Under the pieces are notes generated by a model that had not been told where the DNA came from, made no database searches, and saw only the letters and a list, made by a program, of their open reading frames with translations. From Epiperipatus broadwayi (taxonomy: Eukaryota > Onychophora > Udeonychophora > Euonychophora > Peripatidae): DNA of 64,000 bases. Made by a program: the position numbers and the translations under genes. Below are positions 13,127 through 24,599 of this stretch, piece after piece; within the stretch, counting starts at the first letter, position 1, and each line of letters begins with the position of its first letter. The stretch covers positions 6,285,717 through 6,349,716 of the forward strand of contig JAQFVV010000056.1 in NCBI GenBank assembly GCA_028023455.1. The letters run 5' to 3'.

Positions 13127-14085
13127 AATCTGCTATACTTTAAACAGGCTTAAACCTGTATTGAATGTGCTTTAAAATTTGTAATAATCAAGCACATTTT
13201 ACTGATAGAGGGAACCTTCCAAACCACGACACAAGATAATGACTTTTATAAAGATAAGAGTGCCCATCTTATCTTTAACCTAAATGTCCACTTATATAGA
13301 CAAATCTGAAGCATCACTGGAAGCATGAAGTAGTTGTTTTCTCCACTGTTTAAGTTCATTATTTCTTTTACAAATTAACTTACGCGAAATCTTGTGATTT
13401 ACAGTGAATTAATATTACGATCTTAATATTGAAAATCCTATAAACTATTGAAGAGTACTAATTAATTTATTGAGCACACAGAAAGCACATGTAAATGCTT
13501 CAGATTTGCCTATTTGGACATTTAGGTTAAAGATAAGATGGCCACTTTTATCTTTATAAAAGTCATTATCTTGTGTCATGGTTTGGAAGGTTCATTCTAT
13601 AGGTAAAATATGCTTGATTATTATGAATTTTAAAGCACATTAAATACAGGTTAAAGCCTGTTTAAAGTATTTACATGTGCTTTGTGTGCACTCAATAAAT
13701 TAATTACTACTCTTTAATAGTTTATAGAATTTCCAATATTAAGATCGTAATATTAACTCGTTGTAAATTGCAATATTTCATGTAAGTTAATTTGTAAAGG
13801 AAATAGTGAACATAAACAGTGGAGACAACAACTACTTCACACTTACAAATCAAAATGCTTCAGATTTACCTATATAAGTGGACATTTAGGTTAAAGATAA
13901 GGCAGACACTCTTATCTTTATAAAAGTCATTATCTTATGTCATGGTTTGGAAGGTTCCCCTTATCGGCAAAATATGCTTGATTATTATGAATTTTAAAGC
14001 ACATTGAATACAGGTTAAAACCTGTTTAAAGTATTAACATGTGCTTTCTGTGTGCTCAATAAATTAATTACTAATCTGCTATACT
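13127..14085. mobile_element. Foldback element of 933 bp with 13-bp target-site duplication
   Basis: Blocks are ordered A' C' B' A B C A (primes mean inverted): A' about 13140-13315, C' 13316-13435, B' 13436-13490, central A 13491-13680, B 13681-13750, C 13751-13855, final A 13857-14040 followed by part of B. The left arm is thus the reverse complement of the B-C-A right arm, with an extra A copy as the loop. Outside lies an exact direct repeat AATCTGCTATACT (13127-13139 and 14073-14085). No coding capacity. The ends are not symmetrical, since only the right end runs on into B sequence, and a 13-bp duplication is unusual for cut-and-paste transposons, so target-primed insertion is more likely. 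Confidence 0.8.
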
Positions 14086-14089
14086 AAAT

Positions 14090-15540
14090 TATTCACTAAT
14101 AACATCAAGTTACTTGATAGTAATGAAACAATCCAAACTCATCCTGCATTAACTCTCTCACTCTCTCTTACATCCAAAATGAATTATACAAAAATATGAT
14201 TATCAATAAATATAATTATTATAATCATCAATAATTGAATTATTTTTTTAAAAAAAAATTGACATCACAGAAATCTTAAGAATTAAACAAATAAACAAAC
14301 AAAAAACCACCTCAGTACATAATGTTTATGTTTTTATATAAAAAGGCCCCCCCAAAAAAAAAACTGAATTTGAAGTGAGGTTTCTAAAACATATAACTGT
14401 TGATCTAGTATAAAGACCATTCAATTTTATAAACAGATCGATTAGAAGTGAATTACTCTTTAGCTGTATAATAAAGAAAACATCCAATTCAAACCATTCT
14501 TCATTATTAGGTTTATTCAGTTCTTATATTTCTACATTTAGAATAAAAGAAAGATGGTCAGTACGGTGCACAATGAAGCTAAGGATTAATAGTGCCAATA
14601 GGCCATCTTATGCAGGATCATAACTATTGATCCCCAGTATGTTAAACATATTCCCATCATTGTTTTCTTAATATAAAGAGTTTTTGAATACTTATATATT
14701 CTTGTGTGTGTGTACAAAAAAAGAAAATTGACTTGATAATTTTTGAGTGTGCAATTAAATAAAGAAAATGTGGATATCTAAAGAAAGAATCCTAGTAGCA
14801 CAGTTAGTGTAGACATATGAAAAGAAAAATTTAGGGAGAAGTCAGAAAAAAATTGTATTAGAAATAACATTTAGCCTTTGATGAAGACAACAGCTTATTT
14901 TATAAAAATAATATCTGCTGTTACTGCTTATTGATTATTTGTTGTTAACCCTCATATTCAGAGATCATTCCATTGTTAACTACTTGTAATCACGACTTTT
15001 ATAACTTTTTAAAAAAAAAATGAAGTTATAGATAATAAAAAAAAAAGTATTAAATTGTACATTTTATAATACTTATATATGTGTTTCATGTTAAAAGTTA
15101 TTAGGTTTAAAATAAAAAATGATTGTCAAGAGAATGTTCTTTATAGTCACTTTTCCTTTAATTTCATATTGATTTAAATGTCATTACATGCTAGTTAAAC
15201 ATTAATTAAACATCAAACTGATGCACTGTAATTGTTGTAAAATAGATCACTTATGATAATTTAATGAAAAGTGTGAGTTCATTTTAAATAAGCATATATA
15301 ATATATTAATCTGTACGTATGTGTTAAAGAGTTGATTGCAAAAATTTACAAATGAAATTAAAATATACTACTTTTCATACCTTGATTACATTTCGAAAAT
15401 ATATATTTAAAAATTAATATTAAGTATTTTATAAACAGATTAATAAATTAATTTTAATACTTTAGTTTAATAATATATATAAAAGTGTATAAATTACAAA
15501 TGACACACTTGACAATCTACCCTTGAGAAGTTTCTTTTCC
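14090..15540. other. AT-rich non-coding stretch
   Basis: No gene or mobile-element structure recognised. It includes A-runs, a poly-C/poly-A patch near 14346-14362 and short TG runs. Confidence 0.45.
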
Positions 15541-15544
15541 TTTT

Positions 15545-15790
15545 CTATTTTTTTATGAGATCTACCCTCCCACTCTGACTGTCTGTCACTACAACATTCC
15601 TAGACAGCCTCCTGTCACCCACTTCTCTTCACCCATCTGTTGTAAAGGGTGTTGATACCACCATTAACCCATCACCTGCCCAATCCCAAAATGTCTTCAA
15701 TAGCTGGCTTCATAAAACAAAATGCTGACAAACTTTACAAACAGTTTAGACATCACAAGAAGTTGATGATACTGAAAGATTATAAAACAA
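15545..15790 (+). other. GC-richer, coding-like relic of unknown origin
   Basis: This patch is clearly richer in C and CA/CT dinucleotides than anything around it. In one plus-strand frame a stretch reads VKGVDTTINPSPAQSQNVFNS before frame breaks; in another an ATG at 15691 opens a lysine-rich frame. The composition suggests an old coding insert, most likely from a transposon, but no family motif could be identified. Confidence 0.3.
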
Positions 15791-16344
15791 TATTTCTGTC
15801 AAACAAAAATAAGACAACACTGTACACACACATACAATTAATTTACTATATTAAAAAATATATGGCTACACGGCATATAGAGACAAATTAATTTTCAGAT
15901 AATTAATACAGTTAACGGTTGAACTTAAATAAAACAACATTATTAATACAAAAATAAAATTCAAAATAAATGGCAACATTTATTGCTGATTAATTACAAA
16001 TAAAATATAATTATCACTGTAAGAATATTTGCATACCCATTTATTATCCAATCTTGGATAGTGGGTCTGAATTACTTGCCTGAAAATATATATATTGCAT
16101 TACTGCATAAAAGAATTCTGATTTAACTCTGAATTTAAATCCCAACTCATGAATGTGTGTAAAGCATGATGTCTTTAACAAAATGTGCAGCAGAACTTAG
16201 ACATTAAAAAAAGCACAACATCAGATAATCTTAATTAGAATTAGACTATATCAACAGACATTTTTATTATTTATAAAAATAAAAAAAATTGAGACCACTC
16301 AAAAATGCAAAAATGTGATGTATTCAAATTTATAATATTTATTT

Positions 16345-17054
16345 GATACTTCTGAGTTTTCCAATGAATCAAGATGGCAGCCTATATTTTTGATAAATAT
16401 AAGATTCTGAGGGACTACAATCGACCAAACATGTGTTAAATGCTAAATTAAAATAAAATTAATAAATGGATTGTTAAGTTTAAAAAAAGGAAAAATTCCA
16501 ATAAATTTCATTAATATGCTTTATTTCAAATTGTTTTTCTACTTATAAGATATTATAAAAAAACGACAAGACCCTCTTAATATTATTGTACTTTGTTCAA
16601 TTCTGTGAGTTGCTTTTTGTCAACAGTTTTTTTTTTTTTTTTTGGTAAATTGTCATAATGATAAAAATTTGGTACCTTCCTGTCTCAGAATGTGATTCAG
16701 TGGACTATTTCTAAAGGTATAAGATCTTGCCCTTCCTAAAAGTGTGTTTATGGTCACAATATGATTGCATGCCACCAACATGAATAAAATGTAAATATTG
16801 TATTTACATTTTCTCCTATTTTTCTGTTAATAAGTTTTTCCAAAAAATAAAAAATAAATAAATTGTAAATATTGTAATTAATTTTTCCACAATTATTTTT
16901 TTTTAAATAACAGAAATAAAAAATAAAATGTAAATATTAAATATGACATTTTCTAGGAGATATTTTTGTACACATTTTTGGGTGCCACCCAAAACTGCAG
17001 ATTTGTCAAAAATATGGGCTGTCATCTTGGTTTACTGGAAAACCCATAAGTACC
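16345..17054. mobile_element. Non-autonomous element with ~65-bp terminal inverted repeats
   Basis: The left end (GATACTTCTGAGTTTTCC...) and the reverse complement of the right end (GGTACTTATGGGTTTTCC...) stay alignable for about 65 bp, including AAGATGGCAGCC versus AAGATGACAGCC and CATATTTTTGA-like blocks, roughly three quarters identical. The 710-bp interior is A/T-rich with repeated TAAATATTGTA-like pieces and no open frame. A clear target-site duplication could not be fixed. The superfamily is unknown. Confidence 0.65.
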
Positions 17055-17059
17055 ATTTA

Positions 17060-17480
17060 TTTATTTAGTGCATAGACTTTTTAACAAAAAAGCTTAACTA
17101 TTAACAGAATACCATAAAGGAACCTATAAAGATTCTGACCAAGAGATAGAATCACCAATAGTTTTTCAAATTATAATTCTGCCATTGTAGATTTGACAAT
17201 CTTTAGCTATGTTCTTGTACATATCCACATAGGTCAGTAGTTAATAAATTTGATTTAGGAAGCAGATGAGTAAAACGACTATGGGTTATTCTGAATCTTT
17301 TTGATGATATTCTAGTAGCATCTAGAAAGATCAAATTCACCTAGCTTTACTATTAGATAAGAAAAAATAAATTTATTTGTAACCTCACATATAGTCTATT
17401 TTTAAACCATAATTATTTGGTTATAGACTCCTGATTGAATATCCAGAAAGGGGTATTCATAAGTCTTAAGTGATGAAACT
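17060..17480 (-). pseudogene. Jockey-like LINE relic: C-terminal zinc-knuckle region
   Basis: On the minus strand about 17150-17340 reads KRFRITHSRFTHLLPKSN, then LCGYVQEHS, with a stop soon after. This matches the C-terminal block of Jockey/R1-like elements, RLRIGHTRLTHSYL followed by a C-x2-C...H...C knuckle, in which several cysteines are lost here. Upstream on the same strand (17340-17480) only short fragments remain. It is probably a further relic of the Jockey-like family seen near 6.6 and 57 kb, covering the end those copies lack. Confidence 0.65.
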
Positions 17481-17499
17481 ATATTGAATTACTGGCAAA

Positions 17500-18770
17500 T
17501 CCAATAATAACTAACTACAGAAATAAAGAAATAAATGATTTTGCATGTTTTTGTATACATTTTCACAGACATACAAAAATTCCATTTATAATTGTACAAA
17601 AAGAGGCATACAAATAGTTTTAAAATTAACATACATTGCCAACTTAATGTCAACCAAAAGATTGTAAATATAATTTTTAAAAAAATAAAATGACACTAAT
17701 CTATGTTAAGAAACAGAATTAAATTTCATCTTGTCAAAAATATATTTATAAAGTTATGCAAAAATAGAGAGTATATTTATCTATTCAAGTTATAAACAAT
17801 ATATCATAAACTCCTTTAAAGAAAAATGTCACATCGAATTAAAAAATAAACGACAACATTATTTTGTTTTTACTTAAAACAATAACCATAATGACAGTAG
17901 TTGCTGATTTAATCCATAGTCATAAATAAAACAGAGTCCTTTATATATACACACACAGGCGAAAATAATAAATAAAAGTTAAATCTTTCCAGAGTTATAG
18001 TCTAAACATGATAATCTATGGGCACAACAGCTATAGAAATAATGCTTTCGACATCAATGGTGAAGCTATGGCTTAATCCTCAAATTGTTAGTTTTTTCTG
18101 TCAGTTCATTGACAGTCATCTGACCAACTGAGATTAACCTGACTCTTTACAATCTAGCTAATATTAGCCAGAACTTATTTTGGTATACTCTGGTAGTTTT
18201 GAAAAAAGTCTACTTATCATCTGAAAAAAATTCATACTACAACCACAGAGGTAGGTATAAAAGGTCATATATGCAAATTATTATACAAATAATCACTATA
18301 GGCCAAGGGATTTGTTAAATCCAGGTATTGCTCAATAAGAATGTATGATAAGTTCTCTATTTGATCCCTACAGATAATAGTTTGTCGTTACTAATCATTT
18401 TTAACACAATTTAATCCAGTATTTACATTGAAACTACATCATAAATTAATCAACTCTAGTGATTGAATCTTCATAATAAACTACAGAAGCCATTATATTA
18501 TAAAGACAATGTATTATATATCCTGTAAACAAAATGCATTGATTTATAAAAATAAAAAATTTCTGGTGGTAAATATTTATGACATAAAAATAAAATAACT
18601 GAATCAAATAAGTATAATAGTAATGCAACAAATAACTAATTCTATAGAAGGACTGAGAACAGAATCATTTTAACCTGTTAGTGCAAGATTTCAAAAATGT
18701 AACTTTTTAATTTTAAAATACCTAACTGATCATTATTTATCTTGACCCACAATAAAAAAAAATGTCACTA
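17500..18770. other. Non-coding stretch
   Basis: No recognised gene or element. A moderately GC-richer patch lies at 18000-18260, but its frames are short and show no known motif. Confidence 0.4.
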
Positions 18771-18779
18771 CAGTTAGCT

Positions 18780-19090
18780 CAGGATGGCCTTTGATCATTC
18801 CATCATCAGATTTTCAATTAGATGGACAGTTGAAGAGTTAGAGTATGGAGTGGATTGAAGCTTGTCCACTAAAGTATGAAGATCGGTTATCTTAATATAT
18901 ATCTGAGCACTTCTTGCATATATGTGTAGAGATGATAATTTGGACCAAGTGATGATTGCTGCTTTAGCACAAAATACATATATTGGTGATTATTTATCTT
19001 TTTGACATATATGTGTTCAGGTGTATCAGTGTTATGAGATAGAGTGGAGGGTCATGTGAAAGTCTCGGCTCATATACCCTATATAATAAA
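18780..19090 (-). repeat. Dispersed repeat R1, copy 2 (inverted)
   Basis: Its reverse complement matches the first 310 bp of the window in several ordered blocks (ATCACCAATATATGTATTT, a CTTGGTCCAAATTATCATCTC block, TTCAACTGTC), without the tandem duplication found there. The continuation (CACTCTATCTCATAACACTGATA region, on the minus strand) is also similar to 51220-51275 on the plus strand. This supports an interspersed family of unknown class with at least three copies in 64 kb. Confidence 0.55.
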
Positions 19091-19099
19091 ATACATATT

Positions 19100-21690
19100 G
19101 TAAAATCTTCATAGTTATGAAAATAAATTATGGTTCAAGATTAATATTCTAGCATGATTAAAATGTTCAAACTCAGTAATTTAATAAAATATCACATGAC
19201 CTTTTAGGTTATCTCTAATATCTACATTATTGTTAACAATACATATCACTCTTTTCTACTGTGTAGACTGATTGATATAATCATATGTAGTAATGGTATT
19301 ATCAAGTAGGTTTTCTATTTGATTCTCACATTAGTAGTGAGGGTCTTTGAAATTCATGTATTCATCCAGAAATCATTTTTGATTTCAGTTGTTACATTTC
19401 TCTAAATGTCTTAAAATTATATTTAACCTGAAAATTTGAACCCAAGAAACCACAACTTTCTGTCTATATATACTTGATACTAGAGTAACAGAAATGTATA
19501 TTAGTCAATTCATTTACATAACATCTGCGGAACCTTCTGACATTTTGTTAATACATGTAATACATATTAAGACACAACATCATAAAATTTCTACTTTATA
19601 TTTAATTTTGCATTAATAACTAGAATTGCTTTTTTAGTATTTTAGAATCAGATCAGATTATAATATCATCTAGACATGCACATTAATTTTGGTTATTGAC
19701 TTTGTCAGTAAGAAATATCAAATAACCACCTTTTATTTCTTTTATATTTGTTGGAAAAATATTAAGTTTTTGTTTAGGTTCAATCTTAAATTATCTGTTG
19801 TAATACCTGAAAAAAGGCAGATAACTGGAAATTCATATAGAAGGAAATATTAATTGCAAAGCTAATAATATCTTAATAAGCTGATGAGAATGAAACATCA
19901 AATTATCTGTAACATGATTTCAAAGGTATCAAAGTGCATCATTTTTATTTTTTTAAGAGATAATATAATAATACAACTTTTTACCTGCAAGTTGAAAATA
20001 TCTTTATTAAATAAATAAAGCAAATCTGTATTTAGCACAAAAATTGTATCACCATTTTCATTTCTTTTTAAATTGTATAACTTTTTGTAAAATGATTAAA
20101 AGCATAAAGACATTCCTAAACGGTTTAGATTAGTAATAAGTGAGATATCCTCAAGAGCTAGATTCATGCATTATTTCCCAATTGAAAAGCATTAAAATAA
20201 AATAAAAATCTCAGTTTAAGTAATTACTCATCTGTTTAGACTCATTTTCGTATTTAGACACCACATGATCATCAAAGAAACTGACCACAAGACAGATATT
20301 GTAATATATAGTTAAATTAGAAAGTATGTAAATAAACTTCAAAAGTAAAAAAAAAAAAATACAAACTTTAAAAACTCATTAGAATTTATAAATAGTAAAC
20401 CAAGAAATTAATCTCATAAATATAAATAATAACTAATTTAATGCCAACAGCTAAAATAAAAATCTAATTACTATTAAAAAACACTAATTAAAGTTTGGAA
20501 TATATTGAGAAACTATCAAAAAAAAAAAAAAATTGAAAACAAAAATGAAATTACAAATTGGTCTTATAAAAATATATTCATAATACTTTTCGATAATGTA
20601 ACTTCAGATACATATATATAATGTACCGATAAGAATTGTATGTTCATCTAACAAGATTCAGAATCTAGACAAAAGTACCTTAAATCCACTCATGCCCAAG
20701 AAACACAGATCAGGAACAATCATGGATTCTGCCCTGTTTACCTTTCTCTAAAACTATAAAACTATGAACAACATTTCTGATGATAACAGATGAAATTTAT
20801 TTATTCCAGTCCCGGAGACACACTGGGGAAACAAAAGACCTACAGGGAAAAGATGGTGCTACATGACTTTGAACCCCTAAGAGAATGTGCTAGCTTCTGA
20901 TTATATTAATATATCACTGAGAATCATTAATAAATGTAAAAGACTGGTTTAAGATCAATGGAATCTAAGTCATATATAACACAATCTAATTAACAATATG
21001 TACGCATAAAACATAAGACAAAGATTAACTAAAGAATAATTGGTTATGAAATGTTAATAATTTATTAATAATAATTCATTAGAAATTCAATAAACAACTG
21101 ACGATTAAATAATTTAATAAATACGATGGTGAATCTATTTTCATGTCATAATTAATACCACCTGGGTTTCACATAATTATTAGCAGTGATATGCATATTC
21201 TAATAGATTACATATTAGAACATACATTAATCATTAACGACTATATAAATACAAATTACATAAACAAATAAAAGTTAATAGATAATCAAGATGATGCAGC
21301 TTAATATGCTAATGAAGGGAGATATCAAATTTACAGTGATTTTATAGTTTGACTGCTATGATTAATTCAACGAAACATAAATGACCATAACAAATACAGA
21401 TAAATGGAATTTGATTTACAGAACTCTATTCATTATGGTTTATTCTAACTATACAGTAAAACATACTTATATAGATTACAAAGTTTACTCAGTCATTAAT
21501 TATATTTCACTAATCTTTTAAAAGAAAAACGGTTATTTTCATGATTTGACAAAATTTACTGAAAATTATTGATTAGTGTACCTAAAGATCATTTAATAAG
21601 AGAGCCGGATAGCTTAAATAAGCTTTAAAATTACCATTCTAACCAATAAAACAATATGAAAGGAAAGTATAGGATGGTTTACAAAAATCA
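19100..21690. other. Non-coding stretch with unassigned GC-richer patch
   Basis: Mostly AT-rich. The interval 20680-20900 is less AT-rich and has short protein-like frames, but they carry no motif I know. No repeat structure was found. Confidence 0.4.
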
Positions 21691-21692
21691 TA

Positions 21693-22077
21693 ACATTATG
21701 ATGGTGCTGACCTACATGAAAATGCTAGAAATATTAAGATCATTTTAGGATGAGAGCTTCATCAAATTTATGAATGTGAGAAACTCGCCTGCACTTGTGA
21801 CAAGATGGTAGCTGAAGAAATGGTTGGTAGGGATTCCTTGGTTCAGAGTTCCTGATGTTATACCATTAAGAACCTACTACAACCTGACAGTATCCTGGAG
21901 TCGGTGCTTCCAAACTCCATTTGGGGATTTGCCTTAAGAAATGATCTGAGACCTCCGGGTATTAGTTTGACAAAGCAAGAATATACAAATTTTATAATGT
22001 TATCAGGAGTACGCAACGCTAATAGGAATCAGGTCCATAATGATGCTGATATGTTAACTAAGACTTTCGTAAATTAA
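21693..22077 (+). other. Unassigned coding-like relic, about 125 codons
   Basis: One plus-strand frame stays protein-like to the TAA at 22075, with only two internal stops near the start and middle. Readable segments are CEKLACTCDKMVAEEMVG, LPNSIWGFALRNDLRPPGIS and LTKQEYTNFIMLSGVRNANR, ending ADMLTKTFVN. Base composition is much less AT-rich than the flanks. I do not recognise the protein; a retroelement or transposase domain is the most likely origin. An alternative frame (for example VGIPWFRVPDVIPLRTYY) is also open over part of the range, so the true frame is uncertain. Confidence 0.35.
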
Positions 22078-22640
22078 TGAAATCTAGCGTAATGATATAA
22101 CAAAATTTAACTTATTCTTAAAAGTATGCAAATGACCTTAAATATTAATTAGAACGGCAGAACTAGAAAAGAGGGAATAGGTAGTTCCCTTCATTAAACA
22201 AATATTAATATGCTTAATGCACAGATAATTACATAATAAAATTATCACACTGAATGGTGTGGAATGCAAATGACTGATTATAAGAAAAGGTAAGATCATT
22301 AAGCTTTACTTTATATAATATTAAAATTCACTAAATCAGCAGCATTAATATAGTAATAAATTGTTATCTTAAATAAGACAGCCTATAATCTGCCATTAAG
22401 CACATAAGACAATTTAGTAATATTATTCAACCAAGCAAACTTTGAGTTTGATACAAAAACCTACATTTAAATATTTAAGATCCCATAATGGTGGGAAGGA
22501 AAATTAAAATAAGATTGGTTCACTAGATTGAATTATTAGCATATTAAAGCAAATATAATCAAACATTAAATAAAGTTAAAAGTTTGCCACATTTAAAATA
22601 AGATAAAAATAGTATGAAACCCAGCAAATACATTTAGAAA

Positions 22641-22728
22641 ATAAATTTATGAATTTGTGCATTATATTTTACAGAGGGAAAGACATAAATTTATGAATTT
22701 GTGCATTATATTTTACAGAGGGAAAGAC
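22641..22728. repeat. Tandem duplication, 2 x 44 bp
   Basis: Units 22641-22684 and 22685-22728 are identical, beginning ATAAATTTATGAATTTGTGC and ending GAGGGAAAGAC. The absence of any difference implies a recent slippage or duplication event. Confidence 0.95.
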
Positions 22729-22794
22729 AAAGTCATTAATTTATTAGATTTATGACAATCAGCACTACATCAATGATTATTAAATAGATAGAGT

Positions 22795-23705
22795 TACATT
22801 TATAGTTTAAATATATTAAATTTATTAAGTGCAAGCAGATGATATAATAATAACAAAAAGCTAAATCTTCGACAGATGCACTTTAAATTGAGAGTTCCAT
22901 GTGCAGTCATTATTACATCTGATTGGCTGTCACATAAGCATTTTTAAAGCGCATCTGTCTAAGGTTTTAGCCTTTTATGTTATTATTATATCATCTGCTT
23001 GAGCTTAATAAATTTAATATATTTACATTTGTTACTATTATTTCATCAGATTTAAAAATTGCTTCATAGTAAATCGAAAGATTTCATGTTGTTAATTTAT
23101 ATATAATATTTAGTGAATTAAATGTGGAGATGTTTTAAGCTTCATGCTCTTAGTTCGGAATGCTTGAGTCTCGCTTATTTATATATAAATTTAAGTAGAG
23201 AAGAAGGTGGGTTCCATCTTTTTTTCACATTTCTGGCTAGTGTTTTTGAATTGAGAGTTCCGTGCAGTCATTATTACATCTGATTGGCTATCGCATAAGC
23301 ATTTTTAAAGCACATCTGTTGAAGATTTTAGCCTTTCACATTTATTATTATATCATCTGCTTGAGCTTAATAAATTTAATATATTTACATTTGTTACTAC
23401 CACTTCGTTAGATTTGAAAATTGCTTCATAGTAAATCGAAAGATTTCACATTTATTTATATATAATATTTAGTGAATTAAATGTAAAGGTGTTTTAAGCT
23501 TCATGCTCTTAGTTCGGAATGCTTGAGTCTGGCTTATTTATATATAAATTTAAGTAGAGAAGAAAGTGGGTTCCATCTTTTTCTCATTTCTGGTTTGTGT
23601 TTTTGAATTGAGTTCCACATGCAGTCATTATTACATCTGATTGGCTTTCACATAAGCATTTTTAAAGTGCATCTGTCAAAGGTTTTAGCCTTTCACATTA
23701 TTATT
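22795..23705. repeat. Tandem array of ~360-bp units with an inverted partial unit at its head
   Basis: Units start at about 22886, 23249 and 23606 (AATTGAG...), giving periods near 363 and 357 bp; the third unit stops after about 100 bp. The first two are highly similar, sharing GTAAATCGAAAGATTTCA and TTAGTTCGGAATGCTTGAGT. Immediately upstream, 22795-22885 is the reverse complement of an internal part of the unit (TGCATCTGTC... to ...ATTTAATATATTTA), so the array opens with a panhandle. No open frame. This head-inverted, body-tandem form resembles the foldback at 13.1 kb. I looked for a hammerhead core in the unit and did not find one conserved between copies. Confidence 0.75.
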
Positions 23706-23735
23706 TATAGTTTAAATAAATTACAAATTACATAA

Positions 23736-23888
23736 ATGGAGGTTTTAATAGCTCATATTAGTTGCAGAGATGGGATTATCTTCTGTGACTTGACAGCCAT
23801 ACAGATTGATACACACGTGGGAAAAATAACATGGAAAAACCTGGTCAGCAATGCAGAGTTTGGAAAAATAATGGTGGCATCTTTGTAG
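23736..23888 (+). other. Short coding-like frame, 50 codons
   Basis: From ATG to TAG the composition is protein-like (CRDGIIFCDLTAIQIDTHVG, then KITWKNLVSNAEFGKIM). It begins shortly after the tandem array ends. Protein-like pieces continue in broken frames to about 24010 and, after the foldback at 24028-24342, to about 24600, which suggests one old coding element interrupted by that insertion. Not recognised. Confidence 0.3.
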
Positions 23889-24013
23889 AATTAGATTAGC
23901 ATTTCATTACAGAAGTCTTTAACTGGTAATGGGATAGCAGGATAGCAGTATGGAGACAATCTTGAAAAGATTGGGAAAGCAACTTTCTTCCCTCTACTCA
24001 GAAATCATATTAA

Positions 24014-24356
24014 AAATTTTGAGTGGTAAATAAGTCAATTATTTTATATAGCGCGATGTCCTTTACAAACTGTAATATTTTAAACAGCATTAAACTGTTG
24101 CACATGCGCTTTGGATTTTAACTACAAAATGAATGAATACAAACACTTGTTGCACATGCGCTTTGGATTTTAACTACAAAATGAATGAATACAAACACTT
24201 CAAACACATGAGAAAGTCTTTGGAAAAGATCCATTCTATCTTTTCCAAAGACTTTATCATGAGTTTGAAGTGTTTGTATTCATTCATTTTATAGTTAAAA
24301 TCCAAAGCGCATGTGCAACAGTTTAATGCTGTTTAAAATAATAAATTTTGAGTGGT
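24014..24356. mobile_element. Foldback element of 315 bp with 14-bp target-site duplication
   Basis: The element is 24028-24342, flanked by an exact direct repeat AAATTTTGAGTGGT (24014-24027 and 24343-24356). The arms (from about 24070 on the left, to 24342 on the right) begin with TTTTAAACAGCATTAAACTG and pair nearly perfectly down to the hairpin tip near 24232-24240 (TCTTTTCCAAAGACTTT region). A 52-bp segment starting TGTTGCACATGCGCTTTGG is duplicated in tandem in the left arm only. The first 42 bp of the element have no partner in the right arm. No coding capacity. Confidence 0.85.
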
Positions 24357-24359
24357 GTA

Positions 24360-24560
24360 GATTCATTCTGCAACACCTTCTGAAATAAAATCAAAGAGTG
24401 CCTAGCATAAAATTTTGGCTGTATTTATATGCCAACAAAACATTCTAGAAACTTCTATTACCTTGCCACTGGCTAAGCCTGAATGTGTATTAACTGGCCT
24501 GACTGCAATTATCCTTGGTTCAAGATTTACATTTTAAAGATGACAACGAGATAAGTTCCA
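24360..24560. other. Coding-like relic continuing past the foldback
   Basis: Less AT-rich than its surroundings, with short protein-like reading on both strands: plus, TLPLAKPECVLTGLTAIILG; minus, IIAVRPVNTHSGLASGK directly before a GTAATA that could be a donor. Neither is decisive. It lies where the sequence interrupted by the 315-bp foldback resumes. Confidence 0.25.
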
Positions 24561-24599
24561 CAGAGTATTGTTTTAATCTATTTCAAGTTTGGAAATAGA

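Noticed and set aside
19880-19920. CTGATGA followed closely by GAAAC
   Set aside because: Only four bases separate the two core parts, leaving no room for stem II.
21500-22500. Possible nuclear copy of mitochondrial DNA, suggested by composition
   Set aside because: No rRNA, tRNA or mitochondrial protein motif could be found.
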